A DNA stretch of 64,000 nucleotides. It comes from Zizania palustris (Eukaryota; Streptophyta; Magnoliopsida; Poales; Poaceae). Shown here piece after piece: positions 45,182-55,142 of this stretch (positions within the stretch are counted from its first letter, which is position 1; every line of letters starts with the position of its first letter). The notes under the pieces were generated by a model that saw only the letters and a program-made list of their open reading frames with translations, did not search any database and was not told the origin of the DNA. The translations under genes were made by a program, and so were the position numbers. The DNA lies in the NCBI GenBank assembly GCA_019279435.1, contig JAAALK010000082.1:84044989-84108988 (forward strand). Direction: 5' to 3'.

Positions 45182-45531
45182 TCGAAGCACCCTGCATTCG
45201 GGTTCCGAGCTCCGGCTGGAAGCACCCCACATTTGGGTTCCGAGCTCCGGCTCGAAGCACCCTGCATTCGGGTTTCCGAGCTCTGGCTCGACGCACCCCG
45301 TATTCGGGTTCCGAGCTCCAGCTCGAAGCACCCTGCATTTGGGTTCCGAGCTCCGGCTCGAAGCACCCTGCATTCGGGTTTCGAGCTCTGGCTCAAAGCA
45401 CCCTGCATTCGGGTTCCGAGCTCTGGCTTGAAGCACCCTGCATTCAGGCTCCGAGATCCGACTCAAAGCACCCCGTATTCGGGTTCCGAGCTCTAGCTCG
45501 AAGCACCCTACATTCAGGTCCCGAGCTCTGG
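45182..45531 (+). repeat. 35-bp tandem repeat, ten units
   Basis: Ten units of 35 (a few 36) bp, with the pattern TCGAAGCACCCTGCATTCGG then GTTCCGAGCTCCGGC. Neighbours differ at a few sites each. It lies in the 3'UTR of Tat fragment C, the position where Tat elements typically carry tandem arrays. 45013-45181 and 45532-45747 show no gene. Confidence 0.9.
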
Positions 45532-45747
45532 CTCGCAGCGCCCTATGTCTAGCGCCTTACGTTGGATCCTGCGTCCTTGTTCAAAGCGAAAGTGTGACTT
45601 TTCTAGCTCCCAATTCTAAGTTCTAACGCATTGCGCCCAGCCAACAAGTCACCTGCCCACAAGGAGGGGGCAAGGGGAGTAGACAGGGGAGCACTTAGGA
45701 TCCACTAGCAGTATAAAACAGTTATGTAGGAGACATAGTAGCAAGTG

Positions 45748-46457
45748 TGTTGGGGGAGATAATCCCTGGAGTCGGCAGGGTGGGCCCCCCAGCCGGAGGG
45801 CCCAGCCTTGGCGGCCGGAGGTCGCCCTCCGGAGGAGCGTGGCCGGAGGTTACCCCCGGAGGAGCATGGCCGGAGGTCACCCCCGGAGGAGCATGGCCGG
45901 AGGTCACCGTCCGGAGGAGCATGGCCGGAGGTCACCGTCCGGAGGAGCGCGGCCGGAGGTCACCCCCGGAGGAGCATGGCCGGAGGTCACCGTCCGGAGA
46001 AGCGTGGCCGGAGGTCACCTTCTAGGGGAGTGAAGCCGGAGGTCGCCCTTCAGCGTAGAATACAAGGGCCCGCCCTCCGGAGGCTAGAGGTCCGGCGCTC
46101 TCGGCGAGCCCGGCAAGACGAGCCCAAAGGGAGTCTTGGCGGGAAAAGGACCAGCGGTCGTGCGAAGGACGGGATCGCGATCTTCTGAGCCGTGTCGGGC
46201 GGCGCAGGAAGCATCTGACGCGGCCGATACGCTGTCAGAGTCGAATCTTCTTGTCTGTACTATGTATCTCTTTGCCTGTACTACTGGTCAGGGTTGGTCG
46301 GGTGGCCGTTGGCAGCCTGGAGGCGTTTGGTCCTCTGGGCGGGGCACCCTATAAATACCCCCCCCACTACAGTTGTAACGGACACGCAGCCCAGAGCATT
46401 GAATACACTACTCTTGTTTTCCACTAAAACCTGCTGGTTCGATCCGTCGTCCCAACA
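45748..46457 (+). mobile_element. LTR of element D
   Basis: Starts TGTTGGGGGAG, ends GTCGTCCCAACA. TATAAATA at 46350-46357 is followed by a C run, as in the A/B family. The five bases before it are CAAGT/AAGTG depending on the exact edge. No polypurine tract precedes it, so it reads as the 5' LTR of D. Confidence 0.88.
45834..46026 (+). repeat. 27-28-bp minisatellite inside the LTR of D
   Basis: Seven units of the type GGAGCATGGCCGGAGGTCAC followed by CCCCGGA or CGTCCGGA. It lies in U3, upstream of the TATA box, where transcription factor sites would be expected. Confidence 0.88.
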
Positions 46458-46459
46458 GT

Positions 46460-46477
46460 TGGCGCCGTCCATGGGTA
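46460..46477 (+). promoter_or_regulatory. Primer-binding site of D
   Basis: TGGCGCCGTCCATGGGTA, two bases after the LTR. Compared with element B it shares the first eleven bases and differs at three of the last seven. Confidence 0.85.
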
Positions 46478-46523
46478 TCCTAGTCCGAAAAGCTAGCGTC
46501 CTCTACACCTATACACCCAAAGC

Positions 46524-49500
46524 ATGTCGAGCCGGAAGGGAGCAAGCACGGCCCCCCTGCGCAGGTCGACCCGAACTGCTGGGGGCGAGCCCGCCCTAAC
46601 CGTCGACCCCAATCCTTCAGTCCCCATCACCACCACCGACGGAGCGGTGCCCCCCCAAGGCTCCACCCCGTTGCAAGAAGAGGCGCCCGGGGCTCAAGGC
46701 ACTGACGGCCCGCCCGAGCCGACCTCCGCCAACCTGGCCGGGTCTCCGAGCGGGCCGCCGGAGCAGCAACTCCCAGGTGGACCCCCGGCAGTAGTGTCCC
46801 TTCAGACGGACTACGTCCGCTCGCGGGACCCCGACACAACTTCCGGGGGAAGCAGGAGCCAGGCTGATGCCCTGGCTGCCGAGAACGCCAGGCTAAAGGC
46901 GGAGCTGGCTCTGTGGCGTCAGGAAGCGTCGCTCCGGCCCCAGGCCCCCACGGCGGCCTTTCGCGCCGCGAGAGCTGCGGTCACGGACCTAAGCGACGAC
47001 GAGGACCCCCCGGAGGAAGAGAACGCTTCATACGACGAGGACTCTCCCTTGCACCCAGACCTCCAGAGGGTGCGTTTCAGCTCGAGCTTCCGCGCCGCCA
47101 AGCTCCCCAAGTACTCCGGGGACTCCGACCCTGGCGAGTTCTCTCGCTCCTACGCTCTGGCAATAGAAGCGTCCGGGGGGAGCCGGGACGCCATGGCCAA
47201 GTGTTTCCCTCTGGCGCTCGAAGGGATCGCCCTTCGGTGGTTCTGGTCTCTCCGGCCAGGGACCATCCACTCGTGGGAGCAGCTGAAAAAGAAGTTCGTC
47301 AACAACTTCCAGGGGACCTTCGTAGCCCCCATGTCTACCGGGAGCCTTTTTCAAGTGAAGCAGCAACCCGGAGAGACACTGCGGCAGTACTCCCAGCGCT
47401 TTGCGCACACCAAGGCTCAGATCAAGGGGCTTTCCGCTTCTTCGGTCATCGACGCGGCCCGGGAAGGCGTCACCCACCCAGGACTCCTCGACAAGCTCCA
47501 CCGGAAGCCCATCTCTTCGGTGGCGCAGCTCATGACGTACTTCGAAGAGTACGCTCGGTCCGAAGAGGGCCAGATACGCCGGCAGGCGATGGTAGTCCCC
47601 GTCCGGGCTCCGAACGCCCGAGCGTACGAAGTGCCTCCGGAGCCCAGCCGGGGCCCGCGTCGCGCCCCTGACTTCCGGCGCCCAGAGCCCGCGCGCCCGG
47701 ACCTCGGTCGTCAAGATTCTCGGCGGAACCGGAAGCATTTTCGGGGGGAAGTCCTTAGCATCACCCCTCAAGCGCCCGCCAAGCACCTGCACATGCCCGG
47801 CGGAAGTCGCCAGGCCGGGCCCAAGGCTCCACCCCGTGCACCTGTCAGGGGAACCTTTTACTGCAGCGTCCATGGCGAGAACCGGAGCCACGACACCGAC
47901 TCCTGCCGCACCATCCTCGCTCTTCGCAGCGATTACCTCGAGCGCCAGTCCGGTCGCGGCTCCTCCGACCGGGGGCACTCCGCTCCTCGGGCGGACCAGG
48001 TCCAAATAGTCGGGCGACAGGAAGAGCCGGAGGCCGTTACCCCGGCCGAGGGATTCGGCGGGGTCCCGGCCCTCACACTCGAAGCCGGTCCGGATCGTGG
48101 CAAGCGTGTGGTCCTTCCCATATCCGGAGGAGGAGCCCTCGGAGCGTTGTCCAAGCGGCAGCGTCGGGATTACGTTCGGGAAGTTGGGCACATCGGCACG
48201 TCCAGCCCTTCAGTCCTCCCGGAGTGGTCCCACGTCCCCATCAGCTTCACCGCCGAAGATGCCGCCGGCGTCAAGTTTCCTCACGCCGACCCACTCGTCA
48301 TTTCGGCGGACATCGCTGGAGCCGAGGTGCGTCGCATTTTAGTCGACGGGGGAAGTTCCGCTGACATCATCTTCGTGCAGGCCTTCGACCAACTGTGCTT
48401 GTCCCGCAAGCACCTGCTGCCAGCCTCGCGGCCACTCCAAGGCTTCTCAGGCCCTCCGCTCGACGCCTTGGGCCAGGTCTCATTGGAAGTAGCGTTCGGC
48501 ATCGCACCCCTCCAGCGTCGGGAGGAAATTCTGTTCGACGTCGTCGACGCTCCATACGCCTACAACGCCATATTCGGCCGGGGGATGCTCAACCGCTTCG
48601 GCGCCATCGCTCACCACAACTACCTCTGCCTCAAGATGCCGACTCCCGGAGGGGTGTTGTCTGTGCTGGGTGACCAAGCTGCCGCCCGCCGGGTCGAGTA
48701 CGGCCACGCGGCGCCACTAGAGCCACGGCAGGTCCACAGTGTCCGCGAAAGCCCCAGAGACGCCAACCTCCCGTCGGAGGCCAGCCCTGCGCAGAAAGGA
48801 CGCCCCGTCAAACCCCTCCCAGAAGGCGAAGTCATCACCAAGACCCTGACTTGCGGGGGGAAGGAGTACTCGATCAAGTTCGGAGAGGGCCTGGAGCCAG
48901 AATTATCAGCACAGCTCGAGGCCATCGTCTGCAACAACCTCGACATCTTCGCATGGTCGGACGACGACATTCCCGGCGTCGATCGGGCCGTCATTGAGCA
49001 TTCACTGGCGGTCGATCCGAAGGCACGACCAGTCCGCCAGGGGCTTCGGAGGCTGTCCGCTGAGAGGGCTGAGCTCGCCAAGGCCGAGACCGACAAGTTG
49101 CTCCGCACCGGGGTCATCAGGGAAGTAAGCCACACCGACTGGTTGTCCAACCCTGTGTTTGTCCAGAAGAAAACATCTGGCAAATGGCGCATGTGTATCG
49201 ACTTTACTTCTTTAAATAAAGCTTGCCCCCGTGATCCCTACCCGCTGCCTCGTATTGATCAGCTAGTAGATTCCACAGCCGGAGCCGAGCTCCTCAGCTT
49301 CCTTGATGCCTATTCCGGTTATCATCAGATCTGGCTCAAGCCTGAAGACCAGGTGAAAACCAGCTTCGTCACCCCGGCCGGAGTGTTCTGTTACCTCCGG
49401 ATGCCCTTCGGTCTCCGTAACGCCGGAGCAACCTTTTCAAGGTTAATCTCAAAGGCCCTCGGTCATCAGCTCGGGCGGAACGTGGAAGCTTACATGGACG

Positions 49501-50873
49501 ACATCGTCATCAAGACTGCCTCCGCAGGTCAGCACGGGTCCGACATAGCCGAAACCTTCGACAGCCTCCGGCGGTGTGGGATACGGCTCAACCCTGACAA
49601 GTGCGTCTTCGGAGCACGCGCCGGGAAGCTACTCGGGTACCTCGTCTCCAGCCGCGGCATCGAAGCAAGTCCAACGCAAGTTCAAGCATTGCAGGACATG
49701 GCACCACCTCAGAACCTGCGGCAGGCGCAGAAGTTGGCCGGACGCTTGGCCGCCTTGGGGCGTTTTCTCGCCAAATCAGCAGAGCGAAGCTTGCCCATCT
49801 TCAAAGCGCTTCGAGGTTCCAAGCATTTCGAATGGACCCCCGAGTGCCAGGATTGTTTCCAGCAAATCAAGGATTATCTCTCCAGCCTCGTGGCCCTCGC
49901 CACACCACGGGCCGGCAGCCCCTTGCTGGTTTATCTCGCCGCCTCAGGCACCGCCGCAAGCGCGGCCTTGGTTCAGGAAGAAGAATGCGGTGGGAAGCTA
50001 GTTCAGCGGCCCGTTTACTTCGTCTCCGAGGTTCTCGCCGACGCCAAGGCCAGGTATTCCGAGTTAGAGAAGGTGGCTTATGCCCTCGTCATGACCTCCC
50101 GAAAGCTCCGGCACTACTTCTTGGCCCACGACATCATCATCCCAACAGCCTATCCGTTGGGCGACATGTTCAGGAACAAAGACGCCACCGGTCGCATCGG
50201 GAAATGGGCGGTAGAGCTGGCCCCGTTCGGGATCTCCTTCGTTGCCCGGACGGCCATCAAATCCCAGATTCTCGCTGACTTCGTCGCAGAGTGGACGTGG
50301 GCCCGAGAGCCCGCGAGCGCCAGCACGGGCGAAGAGATTTGGACCATTTTTACGGATGGCGCTTACCAGGCCTCCGGGGCTGGGGCCGGAGCAGTCATCA
50401 TTTCCCCTTCGGGTCAGCAGGCCCTGTACTCCGCTCGGCTAAGCTTCAAGGCCACTAACAACGTCGCAGAGTACGAAGGCGTCCTCTTGGGACTTCGCAA
50501 GGCGCTCGCTTTGGGCGCCACGCGCGTGATCGTGAAGACCGACTCCCAAGTGGTCGCCGGGCACATCGACAAGTCTTTTCGAGCGAAGCACCCGGACCTC
50601 GCTTCCTACCTCGACTCCATCCGCAAGTCTGAAGCCTCCTTCAAGGGAATCTCCGTCCAGAACATCCCGCGAAGCGACAACGCCCAAGCGGATGCCCTCG
50701 CTAAGGCCGGGGGCCGGCGCCCAGGCCTTGCCGCCAGGGGCTTTCTTCGAGGAACTCGCCCAGCCTTCGGTAATTCATCGAAGCGAGGCGATCGACCCCG
50801 TCGCCCCGGAGGAGCCCCCGGCCCCAGTACTCTCTACGGCAAGCGTCGATTGGCGCGAGCCCATCCTCCGCCG
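46524..50873 (+). pseudogene. Tat element D gag-protease-RT-RNaseH-aRNH, frameshift near the gap
   Basis: ATG at 46524 (MSSRKGASTAPLRRSTR) opens about 1390 intact codons. Gag capsid region (about 47050-47560), variant knuckle CSVHGENRSHDTDSC (about 47861), protease VDGGSSADIIF (about 48345), RT with KWRMCIDFTSLNK and YMDD (about 49490), Ty3 RNase H, and archaeal-type RNase H from FTDGAYQASGAGAG (about 50350). At the G run near 50708 the frame changes: AGAQALPPGAFFEEL and ASVDWREPILR continue in the next frame up to the Ns. No earlier stop is seen, so this is the most intact gag-RT in the window. The shift lies in a homopolymer beside a gap and could be a sequencing error. The Ns make the coding state after 50873 unknown. 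Confidence 0.9.
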
Positions 50874-50973
50874 NNNNNNNNNNNNNNNNNNNNNNNNNNN
50901 NNNNNNNNNNNNNNNNNNNNNNNNNNNNNNNNNNNNNNNNNNNNNNNNNNNNNNNNNNNNNNNNNNNNNNNNN
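50874..50973. other. Assembly gap (100 N)
   Basis: Exactly 100 N, the usual placeholder for a gap of unknown size. Sequence on the right (Tekay-like LTR) does not continue element D. Confidence 0.99.
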
Positions 50974-51648
50974 GGGCTAGCTTCCATAAATACGAACACG
51001 CGTCGGCTAAGGATGGAATGGGGTCACCGGCAATCAGGGGATCGAGATCCGTGGCCGAATCGGGGTAACGCGGTTGCCGGCAGCGAGAAAAAGGAAGGTG
51101 GTCACCGGTATGGAATGCGGGATCCCCTTCCAACAAAGAAGACGCGGTGGCCCCCACTTGTCGGCGAGCGAACGTGAGGGGTAACGCACCGACACGCGGG
51201 CCAGGCTTGGCAGCGACCGAGCGAGAGGAGTGGGGCACTGACTAGTGGGCCAAAGCGGGCGCGGCACGCGGGAGAGAGAGGGGGCGCGTGCGCCGACAGG
51301 CGGACCCCATCAGTTAGTGGCTAGGTTTCGGACTTGGCTGGGCCGAGGGAGATTGGGGGTTTGCGGCCCAAAACGATATTAAAAGTATTTTCCAATTAAA
51401 ATAATTCCAGTAATTCATTTATTTGCTTAGAGGTTGAATCACTGTTGATAAAAATTTGTAAAAACTCCTAAAAATATTTCTTGGCCTCTAGATTCCACCA
51501 TAAATTTTCCAAGTTAAAATTTGAAGTATTCCCCCTTGTTTTGCTTTAATAGGGTTCTTTTAGTGTTTTATTTAATTAAATAAATCCTTTAAATTCCTGA
51601 AAATTCATTTTCCTTATTTTATTTACATTTAATTCTTGGGATGTAACA
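50974..51648 (-). mobile_element. Tekay-like LTR, 5' part in element orientation (minus)
   Basis: Plus-strand right edge GGGATGTAACA, i.e. TGTTACATCCC on the minus strand, the usual start of this LTR type. GC-rich left half and AT-rich right half, like 37500-38570, with short matches such as GATAAAAAT and AAAAATAT. It is too diverged to be the partner LTR of G. The gap cuts it on the left. No gene. Confidence 0.6.
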
Positions 51649-51893
51649 CATGACCCCGGAACAGGTGATCCGGCTGGTTGAGAAGGTTTTTGGGGCCCCC
51701 ACTCCAGCTGAGAGGAAATATAGAATGGAGTTGGTGGGGGTCTGAGAGCAACACAACCGCGTATAGGGCGACCTACGAGTCAAGCCTCCATCGCTCCTGG
51801 ACATCAACATCTCCGACCTTGCTTTGAAGAAGAGGAAGGCGGATGTGGGTTCGGCCAGTCCTTTCAAACCCCCTTCGAAGAAGACAGCCCACA
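51649..51893 (+). pseudogene. Fragment of Tat antisense gene, exon 2
   Basis: Plus strand reads MTPEQVIRLVEKVFGAPTPA then ERKYRMELVG, a stop, and PPSLLDINISDLALKKRKAD, later KKTAHT. This matches the start of exon 2 in A (MTSEQIIQASEKILGAPTP) and B. Because the gene is antisense to pol, this piece comes from a minus-oriented Tat element. CACTA 2 starts right after it. Confidence 0.72.
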
Positions 51894-51914
51894 CACTACA
51901 ACAAAACAGGGAAT

Positions 51915-52285
51915 TTCTATCGGCCAAAGCCGACGGAAGTTATCCGTTTCCCGACGGAAGAAGCTAACTTCCATCGGCAAAAGGCTAACTTCCATCGGTA
52001 TTTGGCCGACAGAAGCGAGTAGATGGAAGTTAGCTAACTTCCATCGGCCGCCGACAGAAGTTAGCTAACTTCCATCGACTTCACGTGGCCGGCGGAAGTT
52101 AGCATCGAACTCTGCCACGACAGCTGAGGGACGCTAACTTCAGTCGGCTAGCCTGGCCGACGGAAGTTAGGGGCACCTAACTTCTGTCGGCTTTGGCCCT
52201 AGCCGACGGAAGTTAGCCTTTCTGCCCACGTGGCCGAAAGCAGCTAACTTCCATCGGCTATGGTCAAAGCCGATGGAAGTTAGCT
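51915..52285. repeat. Subterminal repeats of CACTA 2
   Basis: About fifteen copies of (T)AACTTCCATCGGC / GCCGACGGAAGTTA in both orientations. Many carry CCATCGG where CACTA 1 has CCGTCGG, in line with C-to-T decay at CpG. Confidence 0.85.
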
Positions 52286-52329
52286 GGTATTTTTTTTGTT
52301 TTTTTCCCGGTTTCCCCTATTCACACTCA

Positions 52330-52600
52330 CATCCAAACACAATTTATATCACATTTACAATACACATCCAAATTCACATTTTCACATCCAAAATCACATT
52401 CAAACTTCACATATAACATCCAAAATCACATCTCACACCCAAAACTTCACACATCACATCCAAAATCACATAACACAACTTAATTCACATCCAAAGTCAC
52501 AGTACACATCCGCATTCACATATACCATCCAAATTCGCATACAAAGTCACATACCACATCGAGATTCAATCCAGGTTCACAATACACATCCATACTCACT
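52330..52600. repeat. Cryptic CACATCCAAA repeat
   Basis: Irregularly spaced copies of TCACATCCAAA or ACACATCCA, low complexity, between the subterminal array and the 3' end of the CACTA gene. No coding sequence supported. Confidence 0.6.
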
Positions 52601-52649
52601 GATCGCCCACATTTGGGTCGTGGGCACCGCCGCTGCCTCCCGCTTCATC

Positions 52650-54814
52650 CACATTTTCCCGGGAGGCTCCATCCAGGCCAGGCGTACGAAAACTCTGAAG
52701 AAATAGACAAAATTAGAGAACGAATTAACTCAACTACTCTTCTAAACACTAACTTAAGTATCTGAAGTAATGATATGTCAGGAGGTACCTCAGGTGATAT
52801 AGAATATAATGGTGGTGGCGGGGGAGGTAGTGGTTGGAAATTGGACATGTCAAATCCACCATGTCAAATCCTCCGGGGTTTCTTCTGAGCGACGATGGCT
52901 GGAGCCAACATCAACGGAGCTCTGCGACGACTGAGCTGACTTCTGAGCTCTCACTGTTCTCGAGTCAATAACTCCATTGAACATGGAGTACCTACAACAT
53001 TGAATGAGTTAGTTACCATCACAATACCATACACAAAACATTAATAAAAACATTGTCTCACCGTCCATGGCTTTTTCCACCTCCGCTGGAGTACACGGCC
53101 ATTTGGTCGACAGGTTCTCTCCGCCAATCATAGTCCTCTACATGGAGTCGAACCATGTGTTCACCATACTGCGCCTGCAAAAAACATGTCCGATTAGCTA
53201 GACGCAGAAAAATGAAATTATGCAAACTCTTAATAACATCCCACCAAATGGTCCGTGGTTGTCTGGCTACACAAGACATCTGGCTGTGTAGGATCGCTTC
53301 CTTTGTGACCAGAGGTATACACCTCTATGTCACTTGGCACGTTGCCAGATTTAGCTTCATGTACATTAGAAATGAGTTAGTCGCATTACAATGTATCTAT
53401 AGCTAAAGAGTGACAGAAGAAGGTCTTACCAGGCGTTTAGCGTGGCGAATATGTCCGTCGGCACCATATATGTGCTTCGGATCCGTCCCGCGGCATTGTA
53501 TTTTCTGCTCGGAAGTCTTCTTAAATGCAACTGAAGACCAAATCTTGCAGAATTCGAAATATGCATCCTCGCGGTTTGCAAACCACAGAATCCTCACCTG
53601 AACAGAGATGCTATTTGTATTATATGACAACAAATATCAACAATCGAGGAAGCAAAAAGTTAGAATTGTTTACCGAACGGTATTGTTCTTCAGTCAAATA
53701 TATTGACGATTCGCCCATCGCCTTACTCATTCGTTGCCCTAGCTTCTCCTTGTAGTAAGCATTGTTCGCTTGAATGCGAGCATACGAAATAGTGTCCTTC
53801 ACCACCTTATTTGCATTGTTGTTGAAGACTTGAAGGGCATGATTATGGTGATTTCTGACTTCTGGCAAGCAAAAGCATAACTGCAAAAGTCATGATTAGT
53901 ATAGTGTTGTAACTCGAAAAGCTTTGTGTTAGAACTAAAAGAAGATTGAAAAAACACATGCATACCCAGAAGTCATGAGACACCGCCCCCTGAGCAGTTC
54001 CGTGGCACCCGTCAGGAGCAAACCGGTACTGGTTCCATGTCTGGCATAGAACCCGCTCACCGGTCGGCATTGTCAGCACCCCTGGGTAGTGCAGACGACA
54101 CATGTTACCCAATATCTGGTTAACCTTCCTGACCCTCGAAGTGCCGTCAAACCGAGAGTCAATCCATGATCTAGAAATACATAATAAATAAAGTCAGTTT
54201 AGTGAAAGAAATTTTTTGAAAAAAAGCAAAACAACAGAAGAGTATTAGACTTACCCGTCACCTACAAGCGTAATCTCGATCTTGGCTCCACCAGAAGAGA
54301 CTTCTGGTGGGGCGACCAGGTGGCTCATCCTGAAAGATACTGAGGCCCTGGAAGCTTCAGCCCCCTCCTCCTACCCGCACCATACGGGACATCTCCCTGC
54401 CTCGCACCCTCCGGGTCATCCCCCTGCCCCACACCCTCTAGGTCATCCCTCTGCGACGCACAGTCCGGGACATCCACCTCCTGCCCCCCACCCACCTGAT
54501 CATCCTCATGACCCTCACTCTCCAAGTGTTCTTCCTCCTACAAAATAGTATTGAAACAATTAGTAATAGTTTATAACTGACATAAAAAGTAATCTAAAAG
54601 TTACCTCATCATCCAGTAGAAATGCAATAAGCCGACCAATTATTGTCGGATCTATGCATCTCAGGAGCTGCTCTTGACGATGTCTGTTTGAAGAAGAGGA
54701 ACTACCCTGGAATAGGGTGTCCTCTTGACTCGTCGGTGTACTCGCCGGAGTACTCGCCGATGTACTCCCTAAGCGGAAGAGCTTCCTCGTGACACTCTTC
54801 ACCTTTTTCGACAT
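52650..54814 (-). pseudogene. CACTA transposase-associated gene (TNPA/ORF1-like), multi-exon
   Basis: ATG at 54814 gives MSKKVKSVTRKLFRLGS and runs to a GT after LLDDE. Likely exons follow: acidic EEEHLESEGHEDDQVGG (about 54540-54250, with a stop after PQYLSG); SWIDSRFDGTSRVRKVNQIL to GAVSHDFW (about 54170-53968); LCFCLPEVRNHHNHALQVF to LTEEQYRS (about 53880-53690); VRILWFANREDAYFEFCK to IRHAKRL (about 53600-53430); a short exon with RQPRTIWWDVIKSLHNF (about 53260); QYGEHMVRLHVEDYDW and AVYSSGGGKSHGR (about 53170-53060). These resemble the plant Ptta/En/Spm transposase family (Pfam Transposase_24), which binds subterminal repeats. Exon edges are estimates. Confidence 0.58.
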
Positions 54815-54925
54815 CCTGTTCAAAATAAGCACAAAGGAGCATTTATTAGTAAAGAAGGTTTGTACATATGAAAAAACATGTAATATGAAGTATATTGCAT
54901 ATGCATGTATGAAAACAATTACTTG

Positions 54926-55138
54926 TCAATTATCATCAAAATCAGGATCAATTTGTCCTTTTCTCCCGAAAGCACGCCATGTTACTTTTTTCTTCTTATG
55001 TTGGTGTTTCCTTTTCTCGGGAACTGCCACATCATTAGAATCACCGAGAAAAGAATCTGTCGATGATTCTGACTCTACATTAAACGAAGTCGGCAATTCA
55101 TCATCTTGGTAAACCTCATCGACCTCTTCAACCTCCAA
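54926..55138 (-). pseudogene. CACTA protein C-terminus (TNPD-like), truncated
   Basis: Reads MEVEEVDEVYQDDELPTSFN, then Ser-rich and Lys-rich tails to FGRKGQIDPDFDDN and a stop. It lies upstream of the TNPA-like gene on the same strand, where CACTA elements carry TNPD. This is most likely the tail of that transposase. The rest is lost at the junction with element E. Confidence 0.45.
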
Positions 55139-55142
55139 TTGA

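Larger units (their letters stand above)
44055..45747 (+). mobile_element. Truncated Tat fragment C (end of pol plus 3'UTR)
   Basis: Starts abruptly inside the archaeal-type RNase H, joined to element G of opposite orientation. It runs to the 3'UTR tandem repeat and meets the LTR of D at 45748. No antisense gene remains. Confidence 0.8.
45748..50873 (+). mobile_element. GC-rich Tat-lineage element D, 3' end lost in assembly gap
   Basis: 710-bp LTR (45748-46457), Tat-type primer-binding site, long gag-pol, then the N gap. It is a different family from A/B: high GC, longer LTR and a distinct gag start, but the same domain order. Integrase, 3'UTR and 3' LTR are not visible. Confidence 0.9.
51894..55140 (-). 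mobile_element. CACTA transposon 2, one end plus transposase-associated genes
   Basis: Terminus CACTACAACAAAACAGGG at 51894, then subterminal repeats and minus-strand genes reading toward it. The other end is missing: at 55140-55143 the sequence switches to Tat element E. The three bases outside the terminus are ACA. Confidence 0.8.

Noticed and set aside
45182..45531. CRISPR-like array
   Set aside because: Units are contiguous with no unique spacers. It is a plant retrotransposon 3'UTR tandem repeat.
46913..48707. Long ORFs in other frames of element D, such as 46913-47671 and 48191-47028
   Set aside because: Shadows of the GC-rich gag-pol frame. The main frame has recognisable gag, protease and RT.
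35257..51648. One Tekay element from 35257 to 51648 with Tat elements nested inside
   Set aside because: The two LTR regions are too different in sequence to be partners, and no matching CTTTA duplication is seen after 51648.
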